From Pontederia crassipes (Eukaryota; Streptophyta; Magnoliopsida; Commelinales; Pontederiaceae), in assembly GCA_030549335.1 (NCBI GenBank), contig JAUKPH010000017.1, positions 7,525,501-7,589,500 of the forward strand: a DNA stretch of 64,000 nt, given 5' to 3'. The translations under genes and the position numbers were made by a program. Numbering within the stretch: position 1 is the stretch's first letter; each line of letters opens with the position of its first letter. Of the stretch, positions 62,732 through 64,000 are shown piece after piece. Under the pieces are notes generated by a model. It did not search any database and had not been told where the DNA came from. It worked only from the letters and a program-made list of their open reading frames with translations.

Positions 62732-64000
62732 ACTTTAAAAGACACCTTTGATTTTAAGTTTAGTATGAATTTAAAGTTTGAACTTTAAAGGATACCTTTT
62801 GATTTGATTCTAGCTCTAGTACTAATTAATTAGTTATAACTTAGTATATAGTAAATTACTATATAAGTTATAAGATAGTTAAGTATTAATTTACTTAGTA
62901 TAACTTCGTGTAGTTATAACTTAGTATTTACTATATAGTAACTTGGTTATAAGATAGTTAAATATTAATTTACTTAGTATAACCTAGTTATAACTTAGTA
63001 TATAGTAAATTAGTACTTAACTACATATATTATAGTAGTATACTACTAATATATATTTAGTAAATACTTACCAATTAATTTTATGTATAAGGTTATAACT
63101 TATAACTTATAAGTTATTACTCAATTATCCATTTTACAAATTTATTTACTTAATAATTATGAATTCATGATTTAATGTTTTTGAACATTTAACTATATAA
63201 TTATTATATAATAATAATTAAAGTAGTCACTACTCACTAAATCATATATTATATATAATTAATAATACTAATTATATTACATAATAATACTAATTATATT
63301 ACATAATAATTTAATAATTAAATTAAAAATTGTAAAAGTTCAAATTGAAAGGCAAAATTTTTTTAAAAAAAGGGCCATCTGACCTGTCTCGACATGACCC
63401 GTTTTTCCATATTTACTTATCACCTATAAAAGGTGATGATAGACTCTTCATTCTTGGGGTGAGCGCATGTCCAATTGGTGGTCGAGGATCTGCCATCATT
63501 AGTCTTTTGAATTGTGGATATGTATTTTCCTTTGTACCTATTTGAAAATTTGACCATGACTAGCTACTAAGCAACGTCAAAAAGATCAATAGTACTAACC
63601 AAATTGGGGTGGAGTGGATAGTAGCTCCTCACCGCTTAAATAAAGGTCTCGAGTTCAAACTTTGTGAATGTAAAAAATTTCCACTCAGAGCCTCACTCGT
63701 CATAACCAACGCGTGCTGCCCGGGGCAACATCAGATTAGTCGAACTCGATGGTGGACCGAGACTCTAACAACCTTTAGCGTCATGCGGGTTAGACGATCG
63801 ACGTCACTTCCCTAATATTGAGAACCGAAGAAAAAAAGTTCAATAGCAATCCCTTATGAGTTATTTGGATACTACTTTTATCTATTTAATATCAATTCTA
63901 TCATGACCCTTATTTAAATCGTGATTTAAATCGAAGTTCGCGACTCATAACGGACGATCACATAAAATCGAGAGAGATTGCGGAAACGTGGTGCTATATA
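62732..64000. repeat. Direct duplication of about 2.16 kb, copy 2 (runs off the window)
   Basis: It matches 60569-61865 in order, including the SINE (63605-63768) and the LTR-like start (tatcatgaccc, 63899). It is joined to copy 1 right after tatcgtgatttt. The window ends inside this copy. Confidence 0.9.
63605..63768 (+). mobile_element. tRNA-derived SINE in duplication copy 2
   Basis: A close match to 61391-61555, including ggtctcgagttcaaacttt and ctcgatggtggaccgagac. It was copied by the duplication and is not an independent insertion. Confidence 0.65.

Overview
The window is nuclear DNA of a flowering plant. It has three intron-containing plant genes with GT-AG introns, one of them from the plant-specific SBP-box family, set in AT-rich, transposon-rich DNA. 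Gene sequences and the mix of repeats lean towards a monocot, but I cannot name the species from sequence alone.

Layout. Bases 35-147 may hold the last exon of a gene that begins before the window. A 2.4-kb tandem duplication follows (141-2513 and 2514-10262). Its second copy is split by a 5.05-kb non-autonomous Helitron (4108-9160). A PP2C protein phosphatase gene lies at 13244-16644 (+, five exons, 306 aa), with a SINE in intron 3. A CWC21/SRRM2-type splicing-factor gene lies at 20187-23622 (-, two coding exons, about 866 aa, plus an intron in the 3' UTR). Next come MITE-like elements, a decayed partial copy of the CWC21 gene (25870-26095), an L1-type LINE relic (26880-28022), and a run of LTR-retrotransposon fossils (28759-41100): Ty1/copia on the minus strand, then Ty3/gypsy pieces. 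The last LTR and its flanking DNA were amplified into a six-unit tandem array of about 830 bp per unit (40549-45549). A broken calmodulin-like gene lies at 45876-46279.

A 3.4-kb inverted-repeat structure with a GC-rich minisatellite core (46929-50343) carries a 1457-bp CACTA element inside it. After about 7 kb of gene-poor DNA with SINEs and a MITE there is an SBP-box (SPL) transcription factor gene at 57406-59050 (+, four exons, 419 aa) with a diverged miR156 site. The right end has an hAT-like terminus (59527-60130) and a 2.16-kb direct duplication that runs off the window.

The three complete genes belong to separate processes (phosphatase signalling, pre-mRNA splicing, developmental transcription), and nothing suggests they act together. 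Most of the unusual structure comes from transposon activity and local duplication. Exon joins are read from splice sites, reading phase and family similarity, with no transcript evidence.
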